From positions 186,001 to 250,000 of the forward strand of contig NZ_JACIJK010000006.1 in NCBI RefSeq assembly GCF_014199305.1: a stretch of 64,000 nucleotides of DNA. The letters run 5' to 3'. The translations under genes and the position numbers were made by a program. Under the pieces are notes generated by a model. The model worked only from the letters and a program-made list of their open reading frames with translations. It made no database searches and was not told the DNA's origin. Origin of the DNA: Sphingomonas aerophila (GTDB lineage Bacteria; Pseudomonadota; Alphaproteobacteria; Sphingomonadales; Sphingomonadaceae). How positions within the stretch are numbered: position 1 is the first letter of the stretch; the number at the start of each line of letters is the position of its first letter. Shown in pieces: positions 31,248 through 41,385 of this stretch.

Positions 31248-31697
31248 TTATTGCCAGCTCGCGACATCGGCATCGACGCCCTCGCCGCCCTCCTTGCCGT
31301 CTGCGCCCAGGCTCCAGACGTCCGCCTCACCATGCGTGCCGGGTGAGGAATATTGATACGGCCGGCCCCAGGGGTCCTGCGGCAGCTTCTTTATATAGCC
31401 GCCACGCTGATACTGGGCGGCATCGATCCCGGACGGTGCGGTAGTCAGCGCGGCAAGCCCCTCGGTGGTTGAGGGATAGCGGCTGAACTGAAGCCTGAAC
31501 TGTTCCAGCCCGCCCTCGATCTGCGCGATGTCGGCCTTGGCCTTGACCACCCGCCCCTTGTCGCCGGCCGGGATCACGTTGATCGCGACAATGGTCGCCA
31601 ACAGGCCGACGATGACAATGACGACCATCAGCTCGACAAGGGTGAAACCCTCTTCCCCGCGACGGCGGCGGCGCTTGTTCTGATCCTGGAAACGCAT
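31248..31697 (-). CDS. gspG: type II secretion major pseudopilin GspG
   Basis: 149 aa. Prepilin motif GEEGFTLVELMVVIVIVGLL, the calcium-site region and conserved C-terminal KKLPQDPWGRPYQYSSPGTHGEADVWSLGADG are diagnostic of GspG. I prefer ATG 31697, which has a GAGGAT Shine-Dalgarno, over ATG 31709, which overlaps the gspF stop. The prepilin peptidase GspO needed to process G-K is not in this operon. Confidence 0.94.
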   Translation of the reverse strand: MRFQDQNKRRRRRGEEGFTLVELMVVIVIVGLLATIVAINVIPAGDKGRVVKAKADIAQIEGGLEQFRLQFSRYPSTTEGLAALTTAPSGIDAAQYQRGGYIKKLPQDPWGRPYQYSSPGTHGEADVWSLGADGKEGGEGVDADVASWQ

Positions 31698-31705
31698 AAC
31701 AATCC

Positions 31706-32929
31706 TCATTGTCCCGCAAGCGTGTTGAGCTGCAGGATCGGCAACAGAATGGATAGCACGATCGTCGCGACGATGCCGCCCATCACGACGATGATGGCGG
31801 GCTCCAGTAGCGACAGCGCGGTCGCGGTGAAGCGGTCGAATTCGCGCTCCAGGTAATCGGCCGCGCGTTCCAGCATCTCGTCGAGCCGGCCCGCGGTTTC
31901 GCCGCTGGCGGCAAGGTAGGTCAGCAACGGCGGAAACACCGCCGCGCGCCGCATCGCCGATGACAGGCTACCGCCACCCCGGATCGCATCAACGATCTGG
32001 TCCGAAGCGACCCGCAGGCGGCGGTTGTGGATGGTGCCCGCGGTCAGTTCCAGCCCTTCCAGCAGCGGCAACCGGCTCGCCACCATGGTGCCAAGCGTCC
32101 TCGCCATGCGCGCGGCATGAAGATCGCGCAGCAACCGGCCCAGTAGCGGCAACCTGAGCAGCCAGCTGTCGAACGCAAGCCGGATTGCGGGCTCCCGCAA
32201 CAACCGCCAGCCAAGCACGCCACCGCCCACGGCAATCAGCCCAAGAACCCACCACCAGCCCGCCAGGAACGCGGAAAGCGCCATCACCATCCGGGTCAGG
32301 AATGGTAATTCCTGCCCTACCGTGTCGAACTGCTCGACCACCTGCGGCACGACGAAGATCATCAGCGCCGCGACCACGCCGAACGCCACCACCGCCAGGA
32401 TCGCAGGATAGGCGAGCGCGGTGATCAGCTTGCCGCGGATCTCCGCCTGGCGCTCCAGCAGCGCGGCGAGGCGATCGAGGATGGTGGGCAACGTGCCCGA
32501 ACTCTCGCCCGCCGCGACCATTGCGCGGTAGAGCGGCGGAAAGCTGCGCGGCTCGCGCGCCATGGCGTCGGCCAGGCGCCGTCCTTCCACCACGCCGCCA
32601 TGAACCTGGGCGACCACCGTGCGGACATGCTCCTGCTCGGTCTGGCGCGTGATGGTCCGCAGCGACTCTTCCAGCGGCGACACCCGGTTCAGCGTGGCGA
32701 GCTGGCGGGTGAACAGCGTCAGCTGCTTGCCCGACATGCGCCGCCGGGCAAGCTGGAGCCCGAACAAGGGCCGCGTCGTGGTGGCCGGGGGAGCCCCGGG
32801 CTCGATCCGCACCACATAGAGCCGCCGCCCATCGAGCGTACGGCGCGCGGCATCGAGGTCGCTCGCCGCCACATGCCCGCGCCGCTCGTTCCCGCGGGTG
32901 TCGATCGCGAGATAATCGAAATCAGCCAT
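31706..32929 (-). CDS. gspF: type II secretion inner-membrane platform protein GspF
   Basis: 407 aa. Two T2SSF repeats (QLTLFTRQLATLNRVSPLEE; AARMARTLGTMVASRLPLLE) and three TM helices, the last near the C-terminus (IIVVMGGIVATIVLSILLPI). Starts MADFDYLAIDTRG just before the gspE stop. Confidence 0.94.
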   Translation of the reverse strand: MADFDYLAIDTRGNERRGHVAASDLDAARRTLDGRRLYVVRIEPGAPPATTTRPLFGLQLARRRMSGKQLTLFTRQLATLNRVSPLEESLRTITRQTEQEHVRTVVAQVHGGVVEGRRLADAMAREPRSFPPLYRAMVAAGESSGTLPTILDRLAALLERQAEIRGKLITALAYPAILAVVAFGVVAALMIFVVPQVVEQFDTVGQELPFLTRMVMALSAFLAGWWWVLGLIAVGGGVLGWRLLREPAIRLAFDSWLLRLPLLGRLLRDLHAARMARTLGTMVASRLPLLEGLELTAGTIHNRRLRVASDQIVDAIRGGGSLSSAMRRAAVFPPLLTYLAASGETAGRLDEMLERAADYLEREFDRFTATALSLLEPAIIVVMGGIVATIVLSILLPILQLNTLAGQ

Positions 32930-34496
32930 CATCGTCCGGCAACGGCGCCGCCGTTTCCACGACCGGGTCCGTCGCATCGCGCCGCGACACGCGCACGGCC
33001 TCTTCCGGTGTGGTCAGCCCCGCCTCGACCAGCTCGCGCGCCGCCTGCGCCAGCGTCGGCGTCCGGGCAAAGGCGTGGCGCGCGATCGCCGCCTCGTCCC
33101 CGCCCTCGTTGATCAGCCGGCGCACGGTGTCATCGACCCGCACCGCCTCGAACACGCCGATCCGGCCGCGGAAGCCTGTGCCATTGCACCGTTCACAACC
33201 GCCCGCCTGATACACCGTCTTGTCGGGAGCGATGCCCAGCAACGAAGCGACGGAATGCTCCGCCGCCACGGGACGCCGGCACTCGTCGCACAGGCGCCGC
33301 ACCAGCCGCTGCGCGATCACGGCGCGCAAGGTGGAGGCGAGCAGGAACGGCTCCACCTTCATGTCGCGCATCCGGGTGATCGCGCCCACGGCATCGTTGG
33401 TGTGGACGGTGGAAAGCACCAGATGCCCTGTCAGCGACGCCTGCACCGCGATCTCGGCCGTTTCGCGGTCGCGGATCTCGCCCACCATCACCGTGTCGGG
33501 ATCCTGGCGCAGGATCGCGCGCAGCCCGGCGGCAAAGGTCAGCCCGACCTTGGGGTTCACCTGCGTCTGGCCAACGCCATCCACGGCGTACTCGACCGGG
33601 TCTTCCACGGTCAGGATGTTGCGGCTGCCATCGTTCAGCAGGCGCAGTGCCGCATAAAGCGTCGTGGTCTTGCCCGACCCGGTCGGCCCCGTGACCAGCA
33701 GGATGCCGTTCGGCTCCGCCAAAGCCTCATTCAGCAGCTGGAACATGCCCGGCGTCAGCCCTAGCGCGGGCAGGTCGATGCCGGCATTGTCCTTGTCCAG
33801 GATACGCAGCACGACACGCTCGCCCGCCCGGCTCGGCAGCGTGGAGACGCGCACGTCCAGCAGCTTGCCCCCCAGCGTCAGCCCCATGCGCCCGTCCTGC
33901 GGCACGCGCCGTTCGGCGATGTCGAGCCGCGCCATCACCTTGATGCGGCTGACCACCACCGGCGCGACATGCGGGGGCATGCGCAACGTCTCGCGCAGCA
34001 CGCCATCGATCCGCATCCGCACGACCAGGCCGGTCTCATATGGCTCGATATGGATATCCGACACGCCGTTGCGGGCCGCATCGGCGATGATCCCGTTGAT
34101 CAGCCGGATCGCCGGCGCATCATCGGCGGTGTCGAGCAGATCCTCGGCGGTCGGCAGGCCATCGGCCAGCAGGTCCAGCTCGTCACCCATCCCTACTGCC
34201 GCGATCGCGGTCGCCTGCCCGTCCATTGCATAGGCATCGGACAACAGGCGGTCGAACGCAGGCGGGGCCACCAGTTCGACGTCGAACGGCCGGCGCAGAA
34301 ATCGGCGCAGTTCCAGCAGGGCGCGCGGGTCGGCACCTTCCCGCAGCGCAACTCGATCCCCGTCCAGCACCACACCGAACTTGCGGGCGAAGGCATACGG
34401 GATGCCGGCGATCGGATGGTGTTCTGCGCGGGCAAGCGCAATCGGCGGCGTGGTGTCCTCGCCGTCGACGCCCAGGCGAAGCGCGGTATCGGTCAT
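32922..34496 (-). CDS. gspE: type II secretion ATPase GspE
   Basis: 524 aa. Walker A GPTGSGKT (270-277), Asp box near LRQDPDTVMVGEIRD (Walker B), His box STVHTNDA and a tetracysteine zinc domain (LCDECRRP..CERCNGTG). It powers pseudopilus assembly from the cytoplasm. An N1E domain (residues 1-100) binds GspL. 79 bp separate it from gspD, the largest gap in the operon. Confidence 0.96.
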   Translation of the reverse strand: MTDTALRLGVDGEDTTPPIALARAEHHPIAGIPYAFARKFGVVLDGDRVALREGADPRALLELRRFLRRPFDVELVAPPAFDRLLSDAYAMDGQATAIAAVGMGDELDLLADGLPTAEDLLDTADDAPAIRLINGIIADAARNGVSDIHIEPYETGLVVRMRIDGVLRETLRMPPHVAPVVVSRIKVMARLDIAERRVPQDGRMGLTLGGKLLDVRVSTLPSRAGERVVLRILDKDNAGIDLPALGLTPGMFQLLNEALAEPNGILLVTGPTGSGKTTTLYAALRLLNDGSRNILTVEDPVEYAVDGVGQTQVNPKVGLTFAAGLRAILRQDPDTVMVGEIRDRETAEIAVQASLTGHLVLSTVHTNDAVGAITRMRDMKVEPFLLASTLRAVIAQRLVRRLCDECRRPVAAEHSVASLLGIAPDKTVYQAGGCERCNGTGFRGRIGVFEAVRVDDTVRRLINEGGDEAAIARHAFARTPTLAQAARELVEAGLTTPEEAVRVSRRDATDPVVETAAPLPDDDG

Positions 34497-34575
34497 GACG
34501 ATGCTCCAGCGGAAACCGGGGCACCGCTGCCGCCCCGGTCATCGTGACACCAGATAGGGACCATTGCCCCCATTT

Positions 34576-36792
34576 TCACCGCTTCACCCGAACCTTGCTC
34601 GTCGAATTGGTCACGACGGGCACCGCGACACGAGGGTCCTGGATGTTGCCCGGCACGGGCGCGGACGGGATCGGCGCCGCCGCACCCAGATAGTCTCGCA
34701 CCAGTTCGTCGATTGACGGCTCGGCCGTGGGGTCCTGCAGCCCCTGTTGCAGCCGCAGATAGCCGTAACGCTGCTCGGCAACCCGCCGGCTGTCCTCGCG
34801 TGTCCTGAGGATCGTCGGGCGGATGAAGATCATCAGGTTGGTCTTGGCCCGGGACTTGGCGCGCGACTTGAACAGGTTGCCGACCACCGGAATGTCGCCC
34901 AGCAGTGGGATCTTCTCGATCGTCCGCCGCTCCTCGTCCGATAGCAAACCACCGATAACGCCAATCGCACCATCATCCAGCGTCAAGGTAGTCTCGACCT
35001 CGCGCTTGTTCAGGATCAGGTCCGAATTGTCGCTCGACACAGGCCCGGCGATGGAGCTGACCTGAAGGTGGATGTTGACCTTCACCGTGCCCGACGAGTT
35101 CACCTGCGGACGCACGTCCAGGCCGATGCCGACATTCTCGCGCTGCGTCGTGCGGAACGCGTTGTCGAAGTTGGACGACAGCGCCTGCCCCGTCGTGACC
35201 GGGATTTCCTGTCCCACCAGGCTGTGCGCCTCCTGGTTGTCGGGCGCGATGATGTGCGGAACCTGCAGCAGGTTGGACGCCGTATCGCTTTTGACCGCGT
35301 TGATGATCGCGCCAAAGATCGTGTCGCCGATCTTGCCGCCGAACCCGCCAAAGCCGCCGGACGAGCCGAGGATGGACGTGATCGCGGACTGGGCGAGCTG
35401 GTTCGAGACGGTCGTGTCGGTGCCCGTCACGACGTTCTGGCCGTTGATGGTCGTTGTTGTGGTCGCCAGTTCGCGGGCCCCGATCGCGCCCGCGATCTGC
35501 AGGATGTTCGGCGCGGAGTTGCTGAACGTCGATGCCGCGAACGCCCCACCCGAGAGGTTGCCGAGCAGGAATTGCGCGCCAAGGCGGTTCACCGTCGAAT
35601 CCGACACCTCCGCGACGATCGCCTCGATCAGGACCTGTTCACGCCTTGTATCAAGCTGACGCACCACCTCGGCCAGCTGACGCTGGATGTCGCCCGGTGC
35701 CGCGATCACGATGGCGTTGGCGCCAATGAAGCGGGTCACCACCGCCGCCGTCCGTCCACCCGCCGCCGTCAGCGCGGGCTGGCCCGTTCCGCCATTCGCG
35801 CCCGGCACGCTCGCCGGCGCGGACGGGCCCTGGGGGGCCGCATTGGCGGGGGTGGACGTGCTGCCGTTGGTGCTGGTCGACCCGAAATTGGTGCGGCTGA
35901 GCTGCTGGCTGGACGGCTGGTCCGGGGTTTGCCCGACCAGCTGCTGCAACACGGGCAACAGCTGCTCGGCGTCGGCGTTCTCCAGGAACACGACCTTGAT
36001 CTCGGTCCCGTTCTTCGCCTTCAGATCCAGGTCTGCTGCCACTTGTGACAGCCGGGATACGGTGGACGGATCGCCCCGCAGCACCACGGCATTGGAGCCC
36101 TCCACTGCAACGACGGAGGTGGGGGTCGCCCCTGCCCCGCCACCCGCGGCTGCCCCGCCCGCGCCAGCGCCGACCAGCCCTTGCAGCGCGGTCGCGATCT
36201 CGCGTGCCGATGCGTTCCTCAGGCTGACGACGCGCGTGGACGCGTTGTCATTGTCGATCCGGCCCAGCACCTCGCGGATCCGGCGAATGTTGTCGGCGAA
36301 ATCGACAATGACCAGGCTGTTGCCGCCGCGATTGGCGGTGACGGAGCCTTGCGCGCTGACCAGCGGCCTCACCGTTTCCACTGCACTTTGCGCGTCCACC
36401 GCACGCAACCGGACGATCTCCGTCACGAAGCTGTTGCGGTTGGCCCCGCTCGCGCCGATCCGGCTTGGCTGCTGGGCCGCATTGTCGATCGGCTGGATGC
36501 GCAACGCCCCGTTGGCGGTCGGCACCGCCACCAGGTTGTTGGCGCGCAGCGTCGACAGGAACACCTCGAAATATTGCGAACGGGACAGCGGCCGGTCGGT
36601 CACCACCGTCACCTTGCCCTGCACCCGGCTGTCGATGATGAAGGTGCGGCCCGTCACCTTGGCCGCGTCCGCGATGAACGCGCGGACATCGGCGTCACGG
36701 ACATTCAGGGTCGTCTGGGCATGAGCACCCGCCGCGAGCGCAAGCGCCAGGGCGGAAGCAAGAAGGGTCTTTGTCATCGATCTCTGCGTCAT
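34576..36792 (-). CDS. gspD: type II secretion secretin GspD
   Basis: 738 aa. Signal peptide (SALALALAAGAHA), N0-N3 domains (LNVRDADVRAFIADAAKVTG; NNLVAVPTANGALRI), two Gly/Ser/Thr-rich inserts, and the secretin domain with VPHIIAPDNQEAHSLVGQEI, NVGIGLDVRPQVNSSG and VIGGLLSDEE. It forms the outer-membrane channel. A second in-frame ATG lies five codons in. ATGA overlap with gspC. Confidence 0.96.
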   Translation of the reverse strand: MTQRSMTKTLLASALALALAAGAHAQTTLNVRDADVRAFIADAAKVTGRTFIIDSRVQGKVTVVTDRPLSRSQYFEVFLSTLRANNLVAVPTANGALRIQPIDNAAQQPSRIGASGANRNSFVTEIVRLRAVDAQSAVETVRPLVSAQGSVTANRGGNSLVIVDFADNIRRIREVLGRIDNDNASTRVVSLRNASAREIATALQGLVGAGAGGAAAGGGAGATPTSVVAVEGSNAVVLRGDPSTVSRLSQVAADLDLKAKNGTEIKVVFLENADAEQLLPVLQQLVGQTPDQPSSQQLSRTNFGSTSTNGSTSTPANAAPQGPSAPASVPGANGGTGQPALTAAGGRTAAVVTRFIGANAIVIAAPGDIQRQLAEVVRQLDTRREQVLIEAIVAEVSDSTVNRLGAQFLLGNLSGGAFAASTFSNSAPNILQIAGAIGARELATTTTTINGQNVVTGTDTTVSNQLAQSAITSILGSSGGFGGFGGKIGDTIFGAIINAVKSDTASNLLQVPHIIAPDNQEAHSLVGQEIPVTTGQALSSNFDNAFRTTQRENVGIGLDVRPQVNSSGTVKVNIHLQVSSIAGPVSSDNSDLILNKREVETTLTLDDGAIGVIGGLLSDEERRTIEKIPLLGDIPVVGNLFKSRAKSRAKTNLMIFIRPTILRTREDSRRVAEQRYGYLRLQQGLQDPTAEPSIDELVRDYLGAAAPIPSAPVPGNIQDPRVAVPVVTNSTSKVRVKR

Positions 36793-37625
36793 TTTATGGG
36801 CGTGACCGGGATACCGAGCGGCATCGTCTGACCACCGCGTTCCACTGTCACGGGAATATTGCCACCGGCGGAAAAGTCGGCCGCGACCCGCTCGATATCG
36901 CCCGGACCGTTCACCGGGCGGCCACCAATGGCCGTGACCACGTCGCCATCCCGCAGGCCCGATCGCTGAAACAAGCCACCCGAACCCTGCGACCGTACCA
37001 CCAACCCGCTGACCCGGCCATCGTCGATCCGCGGGATAAAGCCGATCTCGCTTCGGATCTGCGCGGCGATCTTTCCCGCCGGGCCCGCCGCCGGCGGCGG
37101 AGCGCCGGCCGTGGCGACGGCGCCCCCATCTGGCTGCACGGGCGTGACCGAACTCGACTGGTCAAGGAACAGGTCCTCGGTCGTGCCGCCGCGATCCAGG
37201 GTGACGTGATCGAACGCGACCGACTTCAGCCTTACGCCGAGGGCGACCTCCTCGCCCACCTCGATGCTCTTCTGCACGCCATCGGGCCCGGCAACGATCG
37301 CAGAGCCGCGCCCCATCGCCTCGTCCAGCCGAGTCCCGAACAACGTCAGCTGGAGCGACGTGACCGCCGCAGCCGACGCCTGGCCCGCAGACAACCGGAA
37401 AAACGGGTCAAAGCTGCCCAGCACATCCGCGGCCCCGCCAGGAAGCGCTATGTCGAGCGGGCGCCACTCGCCAACCGGGGACACGGGGGTCACCACCGCC
37501 CATACCAGCCGCGCGCCCTGCGTCGCGACCAGCGCCATCAGCGCGAGTTCGGCCACCGAGTACACATTGACGCGGGGCAGCCGCCGCAAGATGCGGCGCG
37601 CACGCGCGTCCATCATCAATCGCAT
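36789..37625 (-). CDS. gspC: type II secretion protein GspC (PDZ type)
   Basis: 278 aa. N-terminal TM (VAELALMALVATQGARLVWAVV), HR domain (LTLFGTRLDEAMGRGSAIV, VALGVRLKSVAFDHVTL) and a C-terminal PDZ domain (GLFQRSGLRDGDVVTAIGGRPV). It links the inner platform to GspD and may recruit substrates. First gene of the gspC-N operon, whose promoter should lie in 37626-37740 between it and the divergent oxygenase gene. Confidence 0.94.
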   Translation of the reverse strand: MRLMMDARARRILRRLPRVNVYSVAELALMALVATQGARLVWAVVTPVSPVGEWRPLDIALPGGAADVLGSFDPFFRLSAGQASAAAVTSLQLTLFGTRLDEAMGRGSAIVAGPDGVQKSIEVGEEVALGVRLKSVAFDHVTLDRGGTTEDLFLDQSSSVTPVQPDGGAVATAGAPPPAAGPAGKIAAQIRSEIGFIPRIDDGRVSGLVVRSQGSGGLFQRSGLRDGDVVTAIGGRPVNGPGDIERVAADFSAGGNIPVTVERGGQTMPLGIPVTPIK

Positions 37626-37740
37626 CGCGTTTCACCCCACCGTCGCGGTGCCTACGCATGGCATGTTACGCTTCTGCGTCAATGCTCTGCGTTGGTGCCG
37701 GCACTGGCGCACGGTCGAGCGGGCTGGCAAATCGGACGGC

Positions 37741-38397
37741 ATGAGCATCCTTCCCCTGCTAGGTAGCGGCCATCCGTCGGAGCCGATCGTGGACCGCATC
37801 CTGTCGCACCCGGGCGTTCAGCGGGTGCCCAGTCCCAAGCTGACCTTGTTCATCAACCGCGCCTTCCTGTCGCCCGACCTGTGTGAAGGCCTGGTGGAGC
37901 GCATCGATGCCGTGCGCCGGCCCTCGACCCTCAGCGACCCAAACGGGGACGCCAGCTACCGCACCAGTGAAACGGGCGACCTTGCCGGGACCGACCCGCT
38001 CGTGGCGGAGGTGGAAGCGCGCATCACCGGGCTGACCGGCCTGGACCCTGTGTTCGGGGAACCGATCCAGGGCCAGCGCTACGCGGTCGGGCAGGAGTTC
38101 AAGGGGCACACCGACTATTTCGAGCCCACCGGGATCGACTTCGACCGATATTGCGGGGTCGCCGGCAACCGCACCTGGACGGTCATGATCTACCTGAACG
38201 AGCCAGAGGCCGGCGGCGCTACCCGGTTCAAGAGCATCGACAAGATCGTGCAGCCAGAGGTGGGCAAGCTGCTCGCCTGGAACAATCGGCGGCCGGATGG
38301 AACGTTGAACCCCGCCACCCTTCATCAGGGAATGAAGGTGCGCAGCGGGACCAAATACGTCATCACCAAATGGTTTCGCGAGCGGCCCTGGCGCTGA
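37741..38397 (+). CDS. 2-oxoglutarate/Fe(II) oxygenase, prolyl-4-hydroxylase type
   Basis: 218 aa. The iron site is H-x-D in FKGHTDYFE with the distal His in ATLHQGMKVRSG, and the 2-oxoglutarate-binding basic residue in GTKYVITKWFRE. These are the marks of the P4Hc family, which hydroxylates proline or other residues on peptides. It lies between the gsp operon and a TonB receptor. The actual substrate is unknown. Confidence 0.88.
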   Translation: MSILPLLGSGHPSEPIVDRILSHPGVQRVPSPKLTLFINRAFLSPDLCEGLVERIDAVRRPSTLSDPNGDASYRTSETGDLAGTDPLVAEVEARITGLTGLDPVFGEPIQGQRYAVGQEFKGHTDYFEPTGIDFDRYCGVAGNRTWTVMIYLNEPEAGGATRFKSIDKIVQPEVGKLLAWNNRRPDGTLNPATLHQGMKVRSGTKYVITKWFRERPWR

Positions 38398-38414
38398 TCC
38401 GGCACCGAGCATCA

Positions 38415-38441
38415 AGGGGTGAACCACGCAAGTCCACCCCT
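38415..38441. terminator. bidirectional terminator-like hairpin
   Basis: AGGGGTG (38415-38421) and CACCCCT (38435-38441) pair perfectly across a 13-nt loop, between the convergent oxygenase and TonB receptor genes (stops at 38397 and 38451). Confidence 0.5.
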
Positions 38442-38450
38442 CGCGCCTTC

Positions 38451-41303
38451 CTAGAAGGTCGTGCTCACCCCCAGGGAAAAGGTGCGACCCTGGATGTACT
38501 TGTTGATGAAGACCTGGTTGCCGCCCGGAAACACCTGCCGCTCGTTATAGCGGGTGCGGGTCAGGTTGCGCGCCTCCGCCTTGATCTCGAAACGGCCGCC
38601 AAAGGCCTCGATCCCCTGCCGTGCCACCACGTCCAACCGGATGCCGGGCCGCTCGATGATGTCCGGCTGGAACCCGACGCCCGACAGGTTGGTCGGCCCA
38701 CGGTTGGTCACGCGATCGCTGGCATAGTTGAACAACACGGTCAGCTGCGACAGCCGATCCGTGTCATCGATCCCGAGTTGCAGGTTTACCAGGTGATCGG
38801 ACTGCCCCGTCAACGGCGCGCCGTCGCGGAACTGGGCGCTTGCCGGGCCATAGCCGGTCGGGCACGCGCCCAGGGTCTGGTTGGTCACGTTCGGAACGCA
38901 CCCGCCCGACGCGTTGATGCTGGACTGGGTGTAGGTGTAGTTGGCCAACGCGAACAGGCGGCGGGTCGCAAAGGCATCACCCAGCCCGCGCAACGGCAGA
39001 TACTTCTGCACCTCGACCTCGCCGCCATACAGCGTCGCGCTCGGCAGGTAGCTGAAGCCCGTCTGCAACCGATCGTCGGACCCGGTGTAGAAGCCGACCT
39101 GCTCGATCGGATTGTCGATCCGCTTGTAGAAGCCCGCCAGCGTGAAGCGCTGGTCCCGACCGAAGAACCACTCGTATCGCGCTTCCAGGTTGTATAGCTC
39201 CGAATCCTTCAACAGCGGGTTGCCGAAGAATAGCCGGTCCGAATCCGGATCACGGAACTGCTGAGGCGCAAGCTCACGGAATTGCGGCCGCGAGATGGTC
39301 TTGGAGAAGGACGCGCGCGCCTGCATGTTGGCCGCGAAGTTCCAGGTCAGCGTCGCCGCCGGCAGGAAGTAATCGTTCTTCAACCGGGTGGGCGCCGTTC
39401 CGATCGGGGTAACGATCTCCCGGCCATTCTCGTACCGCACGCCGATGACCGCACGCAGCCCGTCGCTCGCCTCGGCCTCGGCCTGGACATAGCCTGCGTG
39501 GATGATCAGCCCGGCGTCATAGCGATATGCGCCCAGCGGCGTGTTGAACTGCAGCTCGATGGTGCACAGGTTTGCCGCGATCTGCGGGCATGCATTGTTG
39601 AGCGCGTCCGGACCCAGCAGGAAGTCTGGCCGCAACAGGTTCACCGGATACCCGGGCGCCGTTCCGCCGCCCAGGCTGGTCTGGTAGTTGAACTGCAGCC
39701 GGCTCGATGTGCGGTTCGTTTCCGAATAGAAATAGCCGGTCGACAAGGTGAACGGCCGTTCGGTGTCGAGCTTGTAGGAAAGGTCGCCCTGCCCGCTCCA
39801 TAGGTTCTCGTTCAGGTCGCTGAAGATGATTGACGCGAACGGTGAGAAACGCTGGCTGACCTGGAACGCGCCGTTGCAGACGAACAGGTCCTGCCCGGAC
39901 CCGGCATCGTTGTTCACGATCGCCTGCCCGGTCGTGGTGCGGTCCGAACAAAGATAATCGAACTGCCGCTCATACGGGGCCTTGCGCTTGGAATTGGCAA
40001 AGGCACCACGCGCGTCCAGGTGGAGCTGGTCGGTCAGCTTGAACTCGCCCACCAGCTGCGTTTCGACCAGCTGCCGCTCGAACCAGTTGGTGTTCTGCTG
40101 AAAGCGGAGCCCGCTCGAGTTGACATAGTTGGTCGCTGCCGACCCGCGACCCTGCTTCAGCGTGTCGTGCACATACACGTTGGTCCAGCGGATCGTGTTG
40201 TCGCCGAACTCGAAACCGACACCGATCAGTGCATTGGCAACCACGCGGTTGTCGGTCAGCAACGTCAGGAAGTCGTTGCGAAGCGCGCCGTTCTGCGCCG
40301 TGGTATCCTGCTGGGTGGACAGGCGCGACCGCCATGTGTTGCTTGCGGACAGAGACGCGACGACGCCCAGCCGGCTGCCGCCCAGGTCAAAGCTCGATCC
40401 GCCAGAGATCTCGCCCGACCAGTTGGCGGGCAGGTGGTTGTTACGCTGCAACAGCGTCGTGGACGCGTTCGACAGTTGCGCGACCTGCTCGACGGGGATC
40501 AGGCCATTGCTGTTCGGCGCGTTGCGGATGAAGCCCGGCACATCGCGCGTGCCGCTGTCAAAGCCCGTCCAGTCGGACTTGCTGCCGTAATAGGTATAGC
40601 CGAGCTCGCTGGTAGTGAAATCGTCCCCGCTCACGGTCGCGCCGGCGGACAGGAAGTTCTTGGTCGGGATCCCCTTGGTGGTCAGGTTGATGACGCCGCC
40701 GCCGAACTCGCCGGGGTAGTTCACCGAATAGGTCTTCTGCACCAGCGCCGACCCGACGATCGTGGTCGGGAAGATGTCCAGCGGTACCGACCGACGCAGC
40801 GGCTCCGGGCTCGGCAGCGGCGATCCGTTGAGCAACGATGAGGAGTAGCGGTCGCCCAGGCCGCGCACGAAGACGAATCCGTTGCCGACCACCGACAGGC
40901 CGGTGACCCGCGTCAGCGCGCCGGCGATGTCGCCCTCGCCCGTTCGCGCGATGTCGGCGGTCGACAGCACCGACACGATCTGTGCGGTGGCGCGCACCGT
41001 GTTGGGGATGTTGCGGCCGACCACGACCACTTCCTGCCCGGCGCTCGGGTCGGCACCCGGCGCGGACACCTCCACCGGCGCCTCCGCGCCCTCGGCAGCA
41101 GTTCCGCTCTGGGTGGTCGGGGTCTGCTCGTCCGTCGGCTCGCTGCCGGTCGGCGAACTGGTCGCGGGAGTGCTGGCCTGGGGCGGCGACTGCGCGCCTG
41201 CCGTGCCAGAGGTGCCGGCGCCGTTCGTCTGGGCCAGAACGGCCGGTGCGACGAGCTGCGACGTCAGGAGGAGAAGGGTGGCATAGGCGAGACGTCGCTG
41301 CAT
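38451..41303 (-). CDS. TonB-dependent outer-membrane receptor
   Basis: 950 aa from ATG 41303 (MQRRLAYATLLLLTSQLVAPAVLAQ, signal peptide). A Pro/Ser/Thr-rich spacer, then EVVVVGRNIPNTVRATAQ (TonB-box region), the plug (GDIAGALTRVTGLSVVGNGFVFVRGLGDRY), a 22-strand barrel rich in aromatic beta strands, and the terminal NKYIQGRTFSLGVSTTF. It takes up a ligand too large for porins, identity unknown. It follows the large lipoprotein by 82 bp on the same strand, so they likely form one operon. Confidence 0.92.
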   Translation of the reverse strand: MQRRLAYATLLLLTSQLVAPAVLAQTNGAGTSGTAGAQSPPQASTPATSSPTGSEPTDEQTPTTQSGTAAEGAEAPVEVSAPGADPSAGQEVVVVGRNIPNTVRATAQIVSVLSTADIARTGEGDIAGALTRVTGLSVVGNGFVFVRGLGDRYSSSLLNGSPLPSPEPLRRSVPLDIFPTTIVGSALVQKTYSVNYPGEFGGGVINLTTKGIPTKNFLSAGATVSGDDFTTSELGYTYYGSKSDWTGFDSGTRDVPGFIRNAPNSNGLIPVEQVAQLSNASTTLLQRNNHLPANWSGEISGGSSFDLGGSRLGVVASLSASNTWRSRLSTQQDTTAQNGALRNDFLTLLTDNRVVANALIGVGFEFGDNTIRWTNVYVHDTLKQGRGSAATNYVNSSGLRFQQNTNWFERQLVETQLVGEFKLTDQLHLDARGAFANSKRKAPYERQFDYLCSDRTTTGQAIVNNDAGSGQDLFVCNGAFQVSQRFSPFASIIFSDLNENLWSGQGDLSYKLDTERPFTLSTGYFYSETNRTSSRLQFNYQTSLGGGTAPGYPVNLLRPDFLLGPDALNNACPQIAANLCTIELQFNTPLGAYRYDAGLIIHAGYVQAEAEASDGLRAVIGVRYENGREIVTPIGTAPTRLKNDYFLPAATLTWNFAANMQARASFSKTISRPQFRELAPQQFRDPDSDRLFFGNPLLKDSELYNLEARYEWFFGRDQRFTLAGFYKRIDNPIEQVGFYTGSDDRLQTGFSYLPSATLYGGEVEVQKYLPLRGLGDAFATRRLFALANYTYTQSSINASGGCVPNVTNQTLGACPTGYGPASAQFRDGAPLTGQSDHLVNLQLGIDDTDRLSQLTVLFNYASDRVTNRGPTNLSGVGFQPDIIERPGIRLDVVARQGIEAFGGRFEIKAEARNLTRTRYNERQVFPGGNQVFINKYIQGRTFSLGVSTTF

Positions 41304-41385
41304 GGCCGGATCACTCAACGCAAATAGGGAAACGGACCGGAGCGGCTGTGACACCGCCCCGGCCGGGCTAGCCGAGGCGGGTGCC

